Assembly: GCA_029204225.1 (NCBI GenBank)
Contig: CM055095.1
Location: forward strand, 54,525,612-54,589,611
Reading direction: 5' to 3'
Length of the DNA stretch: 64,000 nucleotides
Source: Diphasiastrum complanatum
Taxonomy: Eukaryota; Streptophyta; Lycopodiopsida; Lycopodiales; Lycopodiaceae
Both the position numbers and the translations under genes were made by a program. The notes under the pieces are model-generated. The model saw only the letters and a list, made by a program, of their open reading frames with translations. It was not told where the DNA came from and did no database searches. Each line of letters opens with the position of its first letter. Positions within the stretch are counted from its first letter, which is position 1. Of this stretch, positions 1 to 11,548 are shown in pieces.

Positions 1-16
1 AGGTGCGCCATCTTAT

Positions 17-1286
17 ATGGTGATTTGTCAGCAGTTGAGTACGGCACTCAATGACATGAATAATCGTAATCAAATGAGAGATCAGCAAATGGAGGTTCTT
101 TTGAATAAAGTCAAATTGATGTCTTCACCCAATCTCGGTTTTCAACCGGAGGTCTATTCGGGCGAGAAGAAGGAGAAGAAACCTGAGGTCGTCGAGGACT
201 GGCTGGCCAAGTGTAGTAGTTACTTAAATCTGCACGGTGTTCCTGAGGAGAAGAAAATTGAAAGTGTCGTGCTGTTCTTACGTGGCAAAGCGTCATCGTG
301 GTGGCGAGATTTGTCGGTGAAGCCAAATACTTGGGATGTGTTTGCGGAAGTTTTCAAAAAAGCTTTCGTAGTTGTTGATGACGTGGACTACTACCTAAAG
401 TTCGTGAATTGCAAGATGGGTACAAAGAGTTTAGACTCTTATATCCAGGAATTCATGGACCTATGGAATACGGTTCCATCATTCGATGCGAAGTTGGCAT
501 TATGGCAGTTTGTCATAGGTTTGCCAGCCGACTATCAGAACGAATGCAGGTGAAATGTGCTTCAAAGCCTCGAGGATGCGTTTCGGATTGCGAAAGCATA
601 TGATTCCACAGTGGTGGCATCCAAGAAGCGATTTGCGCAAATTCCAACCACTTTGAAAACCAAGAAGGTTAAGAAGCGCGGTCCAGACCAAGCAAAATAC
701 TTTGACGAATTAGATCAAGCAGTATCGGAACCCAGGAAGTCGAAGACGAAGAGATTAAAAAATTCTATGTACCGGGAAAAGGCTAAAAGAGAGAACTTAT
801 GTTTTGTCTGTAAGAAGCCTGGACATATAATGAAATTTTGTCCAGAAAGGAAGAAAGGGTCTGCTCACATGATTGAAATCCCAGGAGGCAATGGTAAGAC
901 TTTGGAAATTAACATAACTGATTGTGAGTGTGAATGTTCTTTTAGTACTACTTCTTTCTTGCCTAATGAACTTTTTCGTTTAATTGGCACAGTTAAAGAT
1001 CAAGAAGTGAGTATTTTAATGGACAGTGGTTCAACTCATAATTTTATTAATTCTTGTGCAGAAACTCAGCTTGGAAACTGAAGCCAGCAATCATAGATAT
1101 AAAGTTTATCTAGCTTCAGGAGCAGAGTTGGAAACTTGTCGTACTGATTTAATTTTAGGTTACGAATGGTTATTCAGTAAATCCCCTTCTCTGTTAATTG
1201 ATTTTGAGAAGCATGTTCTCACTTTCAAGGAGGGTGATAAGGTAGTTACATTATTTGGCAGTAATTTTGTACGTCCGTTGGATTAG
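17..1286 (+). pseudogene. Ty3/gypsy gag and protease, decayed
   Basis: Retrotransposon capsid (gag) and aspartic protease region. One frame runs from 17 to 1081, broken by a single TGA at 551-553. It holds a retrotransposon gag core (ASSWWRDL, WDVFAEVFKKAF), a basic stretch and a zinc knuckle CFVCKKPGHIMKFC (CX2CX4HX4C), then the retropepsin motif LMDSGSTHNF. The frame stops at 1081. The protease resumes in another frame at 1026-1286 (TDLILGYEWL, then LLIDFEKHVLTF), so part of the protease has been lost or frameshifted. The 5' LTR lies outside the window. The sequence differs clearly from the minus-strand chromoviruses at 15-21 and 34-40 kb, so this is another gypsy family. It is not functional as it stands. 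Confidence 0.88.
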
Positions 1287-1304
1287 ATTTCTACAGTTAA
1301 TAAA

Positions 1305-2245
1305 ATGAAAGCATTGGATTATTCTGAGTATGAAGTTTTTTCAATTTATGCTATTCCAGTTGTGGATGTTCCTGAAATGAATCTAAATGGTTGTGCATTC
1401 TCAGCAATTCTTAACTCAGTAAATTTAGATCATGAACAGGCAGTGAAAAAACAGATCATAAATGAATTTAGGGATGTTTTTCCATCTAAATTACTCATGG
1501 TTTACCACCGTCTAGGTCAGTAGACCATAGGATTGAGTTAATTCCAGGAAGTCAACTTGTCTCTAGACAACCTTATAGGTTCTCTCAGAAAGAGGAGACA
1601 GAGATTTCAAATCAAATAGAAAACTATCTGAGGATGGGACATATACAACCTAGTAAATCACCATGGGGCGCTCATGTTCTTCTTAAAGCGAAGAAAGATG
1701 GAGGTTTTCGGATGTGTGTGGATTACAAGGGGCTTAATAAAGTGACTATAAAGAATAAATATCCATTACCCAGGATGGATGACCTTGTAGATCGCTTGGG
1801 TGGAGCACGGTATTTCACCAAGATAAATCTCAGGACAGGGTACCAACAAATAAGAATTAAGTCAGAAGATGTCCAAAAGATAGGATTTCGTTCTAGATTT
1901 GGTCATTATGAATTTCTAGTGTTGCCATTTGGATTAACGAATGCTCTAGCAACGCTCGAACACATGATGAACGATTTATTTCGTCCATATTTGGGGAAGT
2001 TTGTGGTAGTATTCTTAGACGACATTTTCGTTTACAGTAAATCCTTGGTGGAACACGTAGAACACTTAAAAATCATCTTGATAAAGCTCCGTCAAGAGTT
2101 ACTCTACGCTAAAGAGTCCAAGTGTGAATTCTTTAAGCAAGAGTTGCTTTATCTCGGTCATAAGATCACAGTAAATGTAATCAAGATTGACGAGGATAAA
2201 ATGAAGATTGTGATTGGGTGGCCAACTCCGGAAACTGTGAGGTAG
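1305..2245 (+). pseudogene. Ty3/gypsy reverse transcriptase fragment, decayed
   Basis: Continuation of the gypsy pol above. 1305-1523 is the protease-RT linker (FRDVFPSKL). A frame break follows, and 1634-2245 encodes reverse transcriptase: PWGAHVLLKAKKDGGFRMC, the [18 protein letters not shown] block, LRTGYQQIRI, LPFGLTNA and the catalytic box [12 protein letters not shown], ending in the YLGHKI thumb region. The frame stops at PTPETVR, where RNase H and integrase should follow. Just after 2245 the sequence switches to the 5' leader of a minus-strand chromovirus, so the element is cut at a junction near 2250. RNase H, integrase and the 3' LTR are absent. Confidence 0.88.
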
Positions 2246-2249
2246 GTAA

Positions 2250-2687
2250 AGTCTAAGGTTTCCTCAGTAGATAGCTGATTTTCCAACGTTGACCCTGCTC
2301 TCTGGATTTCTGAAAATTTGAAGAAGTTCTGAGCACTCTATCTATTTTCTCCACTGCTGCTACTAAGCTCCCAAAAAAAGAGATGACTCTGATACCAGTG
2401 TAAGAGATCCTAACACCACAGTAGGGCAAACACTAACTAATCCACCCAACCTTGCCTACTCCCTGATATGGAGTAAGCCCCTCCTAACCCAGTGTGAGGA
2501 CTGGTAGCATGCATACTGCCAAGTGTCGGCCACGTGGCTCTGATGTGGCCGACTGCACGTCGGGACCCAACGTGGGGCCCTATCCTGCTGCCCTGTTGGT
2601 CGTGTACGCGGGCTGGACACGACCCTGACAGTGGTATCTGACCTCCTGTGTTCTCTAGGGTTCGGCACTGGTTACGTGCTCGTAACA
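2250..2687 (-). mobile_element. Chromovirus 5' LTR with PBS and leader, third copy
   Basis: The LTR at 2399-2687 is a shortened (289 bp) copy of the 358-bp LTR at 14866, 20724 and 39812. It begins TGTAAGAGATCC and ends CTCGTAACA on the plus strand. About 70 bp present in the other copies is missing between CCTGCTG and CCCTGTTGG. Next to it, the plus-strand GATACCA at 2391-2397 is the 3' part of a tRNA-Met primer site read on the minus strand, and 2250-2398 resembles the leader of the copy at 20.6 kb. Only this 5' end survives; no gag follows, because the neighbouring plus-strand gypsy pol begins at the junction. It shows that the family has at least three copies in this window. Confidence 0.85.
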
Positions 2688-2810
2688 CTGCCGCAGCACG
2701 CAATCGTGTGATTGTGCCTCCACATGGTATGGTCCACAGGTTGAAGCCTATTAGGCGGTTGTCGCAGCACTTGTGTAGCATACACTTAAACTTGTGTAGA
2801 ATGCATTAAT

Positions 2811-3536
2811 GGTCCAAGAATACAGTCCACGGGTTCGTGATCCTGATACGAACCCCCAAGGGATCGAGCCTGGCTCGATTCGGGTATCGTTCAGTCAAAA
2901 TGGCCCTTCGACGGGAGAGAAACGCAATTAGGTCAAGCGAAATGGATTAGTTTTGCAGCTTACCGGCGACGGTCCCGTTTCTTCAAACGGGATCCATTTC
3001 AGGTGTCGTCTGTTTCGGCCAGTGGACAACCTCGATAGGAACCTGTCGGAACAAACAAGACGAGGAAACGATTGATGGTCAGCCCGCAACGTCCGTCCGA
3101 AGTTCGACGTTGAACAGGCCTTCAGGGACACTTTGTGGGACGGGAACTGAAAACATTTGGAATCGACCAAAATGGCCCAGGAATACAGTCCACAGGTTTG
3201 TGATCCCGATACGAACTCAAGGGATCGAGCCTGGCTTGATTCAAGTATCGTTCGGTCAAAATGGAAAATTGACGGGATAGAAACGCAATTAGGTCAAGCG
3301 AAATGGACTAGTTTTGCAACTTTCCATCCGACGGCCTCGTTTCTCCAAACGGGATCCATTTCAGGTGCCGTCTGTTTCGGCCAGTGGACAACCTCGATAG
3401 GAACATGTGGGAATAGACAGGACGAGGAACGGACGGACGGCCGGCCCAAAATGTTCGTCGGAAGTTCGACGTTAAACAGGGCTTCAGGGACACTTTGTTC
3501 GGTCGGGACTTGAAAACTGGAAGATGTTTCGGAGCC
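2811..3536. repeat. Tandem dimer of a 363-bp unit
   Basis: Two diverged head-to-tail copies, about 2811-3173 and 3174-3536. Shared landmarks recur with a 363-base shift: GAATACAGTCCAC at 2818 and 3181, GGGATCGAGCCTGGCT, AACGCAATTAGGTCAAGCG, TTTCGGCCAGTGGACAACC, GAAGTTCGACGTT, and TTCAGGGACACTTTGT. Several ORFs cross it, but none resembles a known protein and none is conserved between the units. It could be a short satellite seed or a duplicated piece of an unidentified element. Confidence 0.8.
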
Positions 3537-3714
3537 CTTGTGTTGGTACGCAAAATTTCGACAGCGTGTTGCAGCGTGTTGAAGTTGTGCCATAAGTAAT
3601 CAGTAAGCTGTTGAAGTTCCTCTGGGGAGAAACCGATCTCATCAACCGAGACATAGTAGTGTGTAGGTCTTGTGGTTCCCTGTAGTGAATGAACATAATT
3701 TTATTTTTTTTTGA

Positions 3715-3812
3715 AAAAAAAAATTTGAAAAATGTTGGACGTGTCTGGACCCGGACGCACCCCTGAGGCGTCCGCGTCCGGACGCGCGTCCGTGCCCAAG
3801 GTCCGCTTCCTT
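3715..3812. repeat. CGTCCG-rich terminal array, hAT-like MITE remnant
   Basis: A 98-bp block of repeated GGACGC/GCGTCC words (GTCCGGACGCGCGTCC near 3775), with an A-rich stretch on its left. It matches in word content and layout the arms of the 221-bp element at 25144-25364 (T/A-rich centre, CGTCCG arrays outside). Only one arm is evident, so this looks like a truncated relative. No coding potential. Confidence 0.5.
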
Positions 3813-4096
3813 AGATATATATATATATATATATATATATGTGGGTGTGTGTGTGTGTGTGTGTAAATATAGGGAGGCCTGTGTAAATCAAAAGGGTCAA
3901 ATTCTAAGCATGGTTGCACTTGGCTCAATTGAAATGTGTACTTTTAGCCTAAAAGTAGTATAAAGTACTATAAACATGGGTTTTCTTTTCACATTCAAAC
4001 AAATTGCTTAAAAATTTTAAAATGTGTATGGAACAGGTACAAAACCAACTTTCGTACTATGAAACTATGCTACATATGTGTGTGTGTGTGTGTCTG

Positions 4097-4135
<39 letters not shown>
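3813..4135. repeat. AT, GT and GA microsatellites around unique sequence
   Basis: 3813-3841 is (AT)n, followed by (TG)n to about 3864. After about 200 bp of unremarkable AT-rich sequence, 4079-4093 is (TG)n and 4101-4135 is a (GA)n tract that directly abuts the hAT-like element starting at 4136. No gene is seen. Confidence 0.85.
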
Positions 4136-4136
<1 letters not shown>

Positions 4137-5875
4137 ATAGGGAACGGGTTCCCACCCCCTGGGAACTCAGGAACGCCATTCCCAGCAAAAAAGAAAAACA
4201 AGAACACTGGGGAACGCCAGAGAATGTTCCTGAAGCAGTGGGAACGCGTTCCCATCACATTCCCAGTTTTTGGGAATGCGTTCCCAAACCAAAGAAAAAT
4301 TCAATTTTTTTTGGGTTCAAGCCCATCACGTTCCCTCATAAATTTCCACACTAATTAGCAGCATGGGACAAAGATTTTCATTATCTCTATTGTTGATGTG
4401 CACAGGTGACTGTACACTCCAGGCCACAGGCTCTCATCCAAGTGCAGGTATACAAACTTCGAAGACCTCTTATATTTGTAAACTTGTTGCTTACCTCTTA
4501 GACTCTAGAGTCTAGTTCATGACTCTTTGAAATTTGATGTCTCCAATAAAAAATCACAATTGTAGATAAAGCTTGTAGAATGTAAACAGTAAAATATCCT
4601 CGTTCATGATTCACATTCATTGTGCAGGCAAAGACTGCTATGGAATCGTGCTTGATGATGACTTTTGGGGCCAAGTACAGCATGTGCTATCCATTGTTTC
4701 TCCCATCATATACATGATGCGACTTGTATGGTGATGAGCCTTGCATTGGCAAGGTATATGTGGGCCCGGATAAAATGATAGAGCACATCCAAAGGACTGA
4801 GCTTGACGCTAAGAGATTTGACGAGCTGCATGAGCTATGCCAATCACGGTGGGACAGTTACCATTTACCTCTCCACGCAGCAGCATTTGTTTTAGACCCT
4901 GAGTTTCAAGGTAAGGGCCAAGAAAGTGATGGAGAGGTGACGAGAGAATGGGAAAGGACTCTCTCTAAGTCAGTGCCCGATCTTACACAAAGAAGGGCCA
5001 TAAAGGATCAATTGGGGTTTTATAGGAACAAGCGAGGTCTCTTTGGATATGTTGATGCCTTGCGTGCCAGGTTTATTGTGGGATTGGCTTTATGGTGGGA
5101 GGATTATGGAGCTGACACCCCAGAGTTGCAAAGACTAGCCATTTGCATCCTAAACCAAGGAGCCAGTTCTTCCCCTTGTGAACGCTTATGGAGCTCATTT
5201 GGTCATATAGCTTCCAAGAAGAGGAACCGTCTTGGCATTACAAAGATGAATGATCTAGTATTTGTAAAAGCAAACTTGCGACTTCTTAACAAGAAGAGTG
5301 GGGAGCTCACTGAGGAGCGATTCATTGGGCTTGAGCGTGCCAGTTCAGATCATTCCCATTCAGCTAACAATGAGAGAGTAGGGAGTGTAGATTAACAGAA
5401 TGTCACAAGCCTAGATTCTGCCTCTGATGCATAGCCTTCAGTTACACTTCCACATTGTCGATAGATCATAGATTCTAGATTTTGCAAAGACCTGGGCCAT
5501 TCCATTTGAGCCTTCAAGGCCAGACTTTTTTACTAGAATTTATTGTAATCTTCAAGGCTAGACTTTTTTACTAGAATCTATTGTAATCTTGACATGGGTA
5601 GAAGCAAATGGAAAAAGATACAAAATTTTGGCAAATTGTTTGTTACATTGAACGTTTGACTAATACTTTTTACAAATTACATATGCTAAATTGCTAATAG
5701 CTATAACTTTCAGGTTTCTATTTGTTCTTAAAAAATAACATTCTTGTAGTGTTTTTTTAATTTTTTCAGACTTATATTCAAATTTTAATGACGTGGTGTT
5801 CCTAGGTTCCCAACTTCTCGAAAAGGTTCCCGTTCCCAGGGGTCACGTTCCCATTTCGTTCCCATTCCCTGGTAA

Positions 5876-5880
<5 letters not shown>
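4136..5880 (+). mobile_element. hAT-like element with GGGAACG palindromic ends
   Basis: A 1745-bp unit bounded by CATAGGGAACGG on the left and the inverse of CATAGTTACCAGGGAATGGG on the right, both abutting GA microsatellite. Subterminal sequence is packed with GGGAACG/CGTTCCC words, including the perfect 16-bp palindrome TGGGAACGCGTTCCCA at 4239-4254 and GGGAACGGGTTCCC at 4141. The right end (5800-5875) holds further CGTTCCC words. Inside is the C-terminal part of a hAT transposase on the plus strand. Short ends plus clustered subterminal repeats are typical of hAT elements. An 8-bp target duplication cannot be scored, because both flanks are GAGAGAGA. Confidence 0.7.
4628..5395 (+). pseudogene. 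hAT transposase C-terminal fragment
   Basis: 4628-4722 reads DDDFWGQVQHVLSIVSPII, the FW-containing block that precedes the hAT C-terminus; a one-base shift then leads into the frame 4724-5395. That frame carries VYVGPDKMIEHIQR and the hAT dimerisation region: PELQRLAICILNQGASSSP, CERLWSSFGHIASKKRNRL, LVFVKANLRLL. The N-terminal BED finger and the first catalytic blocks are missing, so the protein could not transpose. It is the only coding material in the 1.7-kb element and shows what superfamily the GGGAACG ends belong to. The tail after the dimerisation region (about 40 residues) is acidic and Ser-rich. Confidence 0.85.

Positions 5881-5928
<48 letters not shown>
5881..5928. repeat. GA microsatellite flanking the hAT-like element
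   Basis: An almost pure (AG)n run of about 48 bp directly adjoining the right end of the element. A matching run lies directly on its left (4101-4135), which suggests insertion into one GA tract. 5929-6308 beyond it holds nothing recognisable. Confidence 0.9.
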
Positions 5929-5929
<1 letters not shown>

Positions 5930-6308
5930 CAAAGTCAATCTGACTAGTTAGCAGCTCAACTTGTGCGACAACGAACAATCTAGAGTCTAAGGGGGGGCTC
6001 ACTTTGTACGTCAATGCAATATCATGAGCTCCAGGGGCTCCTAAGTAACTATTTTTCTTACATGGTAATAAAGGAGGCCACTAATGTGCTTGTAATCATT
6101 TCAATCACCAGGCCTCTATCAATGAATGCACCGGTATCATAGCAATGCCTGGTCATAAAACCGCTAGCTTATGAAAATGAACAAATTAGAGCCATCACGA
6201 AGTTTTTCCTTGTAACCACTCTAGAAATTTACATCATATGTTCTTGAAATCCTTGAGTGAAAATACTCGACAATATCATTCTAAAGCGTAGTGAAAGAAC
6301 GCAATTAC

Positions 6309-8131
6309 CCATTCAGTAACACTCCATTCTGGGCGAGGCCTATTGTGACTAATGGCTTCTCTGCCGCTTATCAATTCAAACAAAAACACCCCAAAGCTGT
6401 ACACATCACTCTTTTCTGTAAACCTTCGGAGGGAATAGTACCTGTGAGCAAATAAGAGGAGGATTAAATGAGTAAACTTTTCTCTGACTAGATAGCTCTG
6501 GCACTCAGATTGACTAGATAGCTCTGGCACTCAGATTGGATTCTATACTTAGAAAATCCAGAGAATATGTTTACCCAATCAGGGATAATAACATCAAGCC
6601 TAAAATTAATATTTGCATCATATATCAAATAGAATAATTCTTAACATCGAAATTCCCCCCTGAAGGCTGATACCAACTAATTTAATGATTAAAGCCTCTC
6701 CTACATGCCCATTGAAGTAATTGCCATTCGAAATAAAAATCTCAACTTTTTTAGCTAAAGATATTCATATCTAATGTAGAGAAGGTATCATATTTAACCT
6801 CCACATGAACAAGGCAGATGCACATAATACAGGCTTTGCATGTTATATTGAAACACAAAAATGAATCTGCCCCAGTGAAGAACCTTGTCTATTTAAGGTA
6901 AGAGAGAACAAACTCTAAAATCTCGATGATGACCTGGTAACTTCCTGACGACTATCTTCTGACAGAAACAGAATTACGCTTCAAACACAAAACTATCTTG
7001 CTTTTTCATGCGTACTTAAGTGTAGTGTACAACGAACGTTGGCTTTGTGAAAATAAAAGCCTTACACAAACTCAAACTCAACTCTGAGATGCTCTTATAT
7101 TTAAGAGCTTCTTACCTTCACCTGCTGCCACAGGGAGGAAATCTTGTTTAGATGCAAGCAGAATAAAAGGGCTATTATTTTTGTGGTGATCATAAAGTTA
7201 TATGGCAGTCATTCAAGAGAACTCCAGTTCACAACAATTGCTTAGGAAGGACTGAGTCATCATAAGGACATTTCGTTGAGGCTTACTCTGGGTCAAGAAA
7301 ACCTGCAGCTGCATCACCATTTGATGATGACATGGCACCTTTCACACCACATAGCAAAGTTGATAGGCCAAAATCTGTGACCTTTGCAACCAGAGACTCG
7401 TCGAGGAGAACATTGGCCGTTTTGAAGCCTTTGTGGATGAAAATTGGCATCTGAGTATGAAGATGTTCTAGTCCTGTATTATCCAAATTCAGGAGCACAC
7501 ATCCATTGTCAAAACAAGGTGAATATTTTTCTGGCAGAACTCTTACGTGTCTTCCTAAATCTTGAAACTGATTGAAATCAGCAATGGTCATCGCAGAACA
7601 ATATGCTGGATACTAACTCACAAAGACCTACCTTTTGCTGCTCCCAGGGCGATTGTTAACCTCAATTTGAAGTCCAGCTCCCCAGAGGGATTTCCATTTC
7701 CATCTGCATCACAGAATACCAATGCCATTCAGAGAAGATAGTGTGAATTCCAATTATAAGATATTGGCAACAGTAAGCATGAAAAAATAGCAGAACCTAA
7801 AGAGATCCTACATTGAACCTGACCTACAAACCCAGATATTGATAACAAACATAGAACCTGAAAAATGAGAATACAATTGTCAGAATCAAAACTGAAGACC
7901 TCTATTATCTTCCCAGTCACCCATACTATAAAATAAAGTGCCAACGGTGAACAGCACAAATATATACATGAATCCAATGCAAACAAAAGGCTACATAGTC
8001 ATACCATACAGGTGGTCACAGACACTTCCATTTGGAAGGTAGTCATAAACCAGCATTTGTTGCTCATTTTCTTGGCAGTATCCAAGCACATTGACAAGAT
8101 GCCTGTGGCGTATCCTTACCAACAGTTCAAC
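6309..8131 (-). CDS. LRR receptor-like kinase, kinase-domain exon block
   Basis: Four exons of the receptor kinase whose first half lies at 22.5-24.2 kb. 8005-8131 encodes VELLVRIRHRHLVNVLGYC and YDYLPNGSVCDHLYG (subdomains III-V). 7632-7703 encodes GELDFKLRLTIALGAAKG. 7287-7473 encodes the catalytic loop and activation segment (FIHKGFKTANVLLDE, VTDFGLS, FLDPE). 6309-6441 encodes subdomain IX (TEKSDVYSFGVFLFELISG). All junctions are GT-AG and phases join correctly. The usual HRDLKxxN loop reads HKGFKTAN, so the catalytic Asp is missing while DFG is kept; this implies weak or no phosphotransfer. The donor at 6303-6308 (GTAATT) implies a further exon with subdomains X-XI, but none is found in 1-6302, so the gene is cut or continues outside the window. 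Confidence 0.85.
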
Positions 8132-9139
8132 CTGTAACATAGGCACAAATTACAGGTTATCAACCTATGTTACTGCAAACACAGTAAATTATTGCAATCC
8201 AGACAGTTTTGGTGAATTATTATCAAAGGTACACCTACAGAGGAGATCTACTACCTCAGTTTCCACCACGAAGAAGCACTCAAATGCCTCAGACTTTAAA
8301 TAATAAAGAGCAAAGGATAGGGCAATCTTCAACGCTCTTACAGTCTCCAACCTAAAGGAGGTTGCATGTGTACCTAACTGGCCAGCACTTTGACCAACAA
8401 CAATAAGGAATATAGACGATGGTCACATATAACAATCAATAACGCCCTAAGTGACAATATATCATCAATACAAAATCATGACCAACGCTGCTGTAAAATG
8501 TAAGGAGCCAAATCTTTTTAGTAAAGTTGTATCTAAGATCAAGAGGGCATAGCTGCAGTGCTACTCTCTTTTCGAAGGTTCACAAGCTTCTTTTGGTACT
8601 TCCGTTCACACAGTCATCAACATTATGTTGCTCGTCTGCCATATCACAAACCACCAAATTTCTTGAAGCTGACCCCTTTGGACAAACATTGCTGAAAAAA
8701 ATGGCAAAACAGAGACCTACTAGCATTGGCATGAATACAATTGGAGAGCATGAGAAAGAACATCATCACTGAATGTCGAACAAGAAGAAGGGTGTACCTT
8801 AGCTCTATGAAGAGTGTGAATATGGAGATTAACGTCTATATTAGCAGCATCATATCAAACCCCCATTGCTAATAATCGTAGGACCTTCATCCCCTTAACT
8901 CATTGGAGTCACTGAGGGCATTCTCAAAATACTAATGAATGTACTGACATGGGTTCAAAAGCAAAAGCTAGGCCCAAGCCTATTAGCTACTTACAAAAGC
9001 AAAGCAATAAAATACCACACGTTTGTCATCAGATGACAAAAGGAAGGTTTGCCCACTTGTCACGTGATTAAGCAATAGATATAACAAACACAAGAAGAAG
9101 TTGAACATCAAGTTATTGTTGTTGATGAGCCTCACCCAT

Positions 9140-9551
9140 AGTTACAAACAAGACCACAATTATGCTATGGCTGATCTATGAAAGTAAGACATAAGCAGGA
9201 ATTAGTCTAGAAAGCAAGAAAGAGAGCTTAAAGAGACTAAAGAGGAGAGAGATCAATATCATAGCTGAATAACAAATGACATAGATTCCCTACTTATAGC
9301 CTAAAGGAAGCCATAAAAAGGAAGCTTCCAGTGGCAAGGGCCCAACTGGGAGGGATAATAGTGCGCCCTCCAAGAAGGCCCCCACTCTCCAGTAATATGT
9401 CCAAATGTCCAAATAATGAATAATAAGGCCCAAGGCCAACCATAAAGTCTAAGTGTCAATAATGAATAAAAAAGGGCCCAAGGCCTGCTCATGCATAAAG
9501 TAAAGTAAATGTAAATGGACGTGGCAAATGTAATAAGCCGAGTCCATAACT
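9140..9551 (-). repeat. 3' LTR of the non-autonomous element
   Basis: 412 bp, from AGTTACAAAC to GTCCATAACT on the plus strand. It aligns along its length with 13903-14306 and 47051-47461. Shared blocks include GCTATGG, AAGCAGGAATTAGTCTAG, GGAAGCTTCCAGTGGCAAGG and AATGAATAATAAGGCC. An 11-base insertion near 9147 (ACAAGACCACA region) distinguishes it from the other LTR. Confidence 0.88.
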
Positions 9552-9599
9552 CTCCCCGACACAAAAAAAAGACCCAACTGCCAAAAAGAAACTGGATCA

Positions 9600-11470
9600 A
9601 ACAGCAGCAAGCCCTGGTGCATCAACAACTAGAGCAGCATTTGATGTAGAGGAATCAACAAGTGCAGCAAGAGCACGATCCTGATCCGCAAGTGATGGCG
9701 TATGATAAAAGACATCAATAGGCTCCCATGTGGCCTCCTCAACAAGACGACCATCCCACTGAATCTGCCGGCAGCGTCGACTATGGTGAAGGCGAACCTA
9801 GTGAATGGCAGCTGGTAAGAAAGGGAATAGCTCAGGATCAACATCGTGGCGACGAAGGGAACATGTCGGCCGCGTCATCTGAAACCAAGCAATATGGAAC
9901 AACCAGGAATGTCGAGGAACCAGAAGAAGATCAAGCAGCAACCAGGAATGCCAAGGTATCTGTAATGCCCAAGATAGTAGAGGATCAGCCCAAAAGATAG
10001 GGACATCATACCAAGGTATCCAAAAAGCCCGAGAAGGTAGAATTGCATCAGCAATAGGAAGCCAATAAGGAAACTAGAAAAGAGATGGACACTCATCGCA
10101 AATAGCCGCATCATACACGTAACCATCAACCATATGTGCAAACTTAGTGATATAGGTGCCCCAAGAAAAGATAGCAGCATCGGAAGACCAGCACCAAGGA
10201 GTAGCAACATAAGCAGGATGACAGGCACGTTGTAATAGCATGGAAAAGCAAGCGATATGCCAGGAAACATGGAGCATAAAGAGATCATCCTAACAAAGGA
10301 TAGCTGAAATGGAGAAATGTGCACCAGCACGGTCAAAAGTATCCATAAGGCCAATGAATGAGAAGTAGCAATGGCACACGGTACCCTCAAGGCCCATATC
10401 ACGAGAAGAGCAGCATGCCAAAAGCTCCAAGTAGGTCCAAGAAATCAATGCATCATCTAGAAAGACATGATGCATGAAAACAGTAGCAACAAATCTAGAA
10501 ATAGTAGAGGCCCCAACTGAAAAACCGTAGCCGAAAAACTCATCTAGAAAGACCTCATATAGACATACCAATCCATCATAGGATACACCAAAAACGGATG
10601 CAGAATCGGGTGACCCATCGGAACTGGCCGCAAGTGTAATCCCAAAGTACACACGAGGCGCACAAGTGAGGAATAGAATAAATGCACTGGAACGAGGAAC
10701 AGGATCCGCAACATCAGTTGCAATCATCGGAGCAATATCCACGTGTAGCTGGGAATGAGTATCAAAGCACATGTGACAACATCCCCAAAAACTATCCAGG
10801 AGAGGAGAAGGAACTCTCTCAAGGTAACCTGATGGTCTCGGAACACCAGAACAAAGTGGCAACTCAGCATCGGAGACCAAGCGATATGGGGCAACCTAAA
10901 ATGAGGAGGAACCTAAAGATCACCTGAACAAACAGTAGCTGGAACGGAGGCAATAACCCAAGCCATCACGATATGCCAAGCCTGACAATGAGCAACAATC
11001 CAAGGAACAGATAGAGAGCCACATGCATAATCATAGAGATATCCGCACCATAGGCGATCAGTAATATGGGAAAACCAGCACCAATCAACAGGTCCAAATG
11101 AAAACCAAGCTATACGTAATAACCAGGAATGCCATATATCCATAGTTGAAAATGAAGCAGTAGTATGAGCAATAGTTCCAAATGGAATCCAAGCGATACG
11201 TAATAACCAAGAATGCCAAATATCAAGAGGTAAAAAGAGATCAGTCGCATGAAAAACCTCTAATGCATAAAATGCCCAAAAGTGTATACCATCGGCATGG
11301 ACTGTAGCAAACCTATATGTAGAAACACAAGGAGACTGAAGGATGCCCGTATACTCATCTAGAAAGATCCCAGCATATAAATACCCTAGATAAGTAATAG
11401 TGATCATCTGGCAAATATCCTCAGATGGAAAATGTGTAACGGTAAGGGCCAAAGTCGCATGAATCATGTC
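9600..11470 (-). other. Degenerate repeated coding-like region of the LTR element
   Basis: On the minus strand several overlapping frames are open for 130-200 residues but none dominates. They are rich in Phe, Leu, Trp and Cys. DIWHSWLLRIAW occurs twice in one frame (about 11225-11130), and related words (LGIPGCSILLGF, LDIPGCS) recur further on. A short FLDE/FLDD word (plus-strand CATCTAGAAAGA) recurs at about 10450, 10530 and 11360. I recognise no family. This segment replaces pol in the element and is kept in the copy at 47.5-49.1 kb. Confidence 0.5.
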
Positions 11471-11548
11471 AGGAACTGTAGAAATATCATGAGGCAGATC
11501 ACAAACCTCAAGCAGAGATCCATGGAGTAAAGCGAAAGAAGATACAAC

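Noticed and set aside
2437-2781. 114-residue minus-strand ORF across the LTR
   Set aside because: It runs through LTR sequence shared by non-coding copies and is not conserved as protein.
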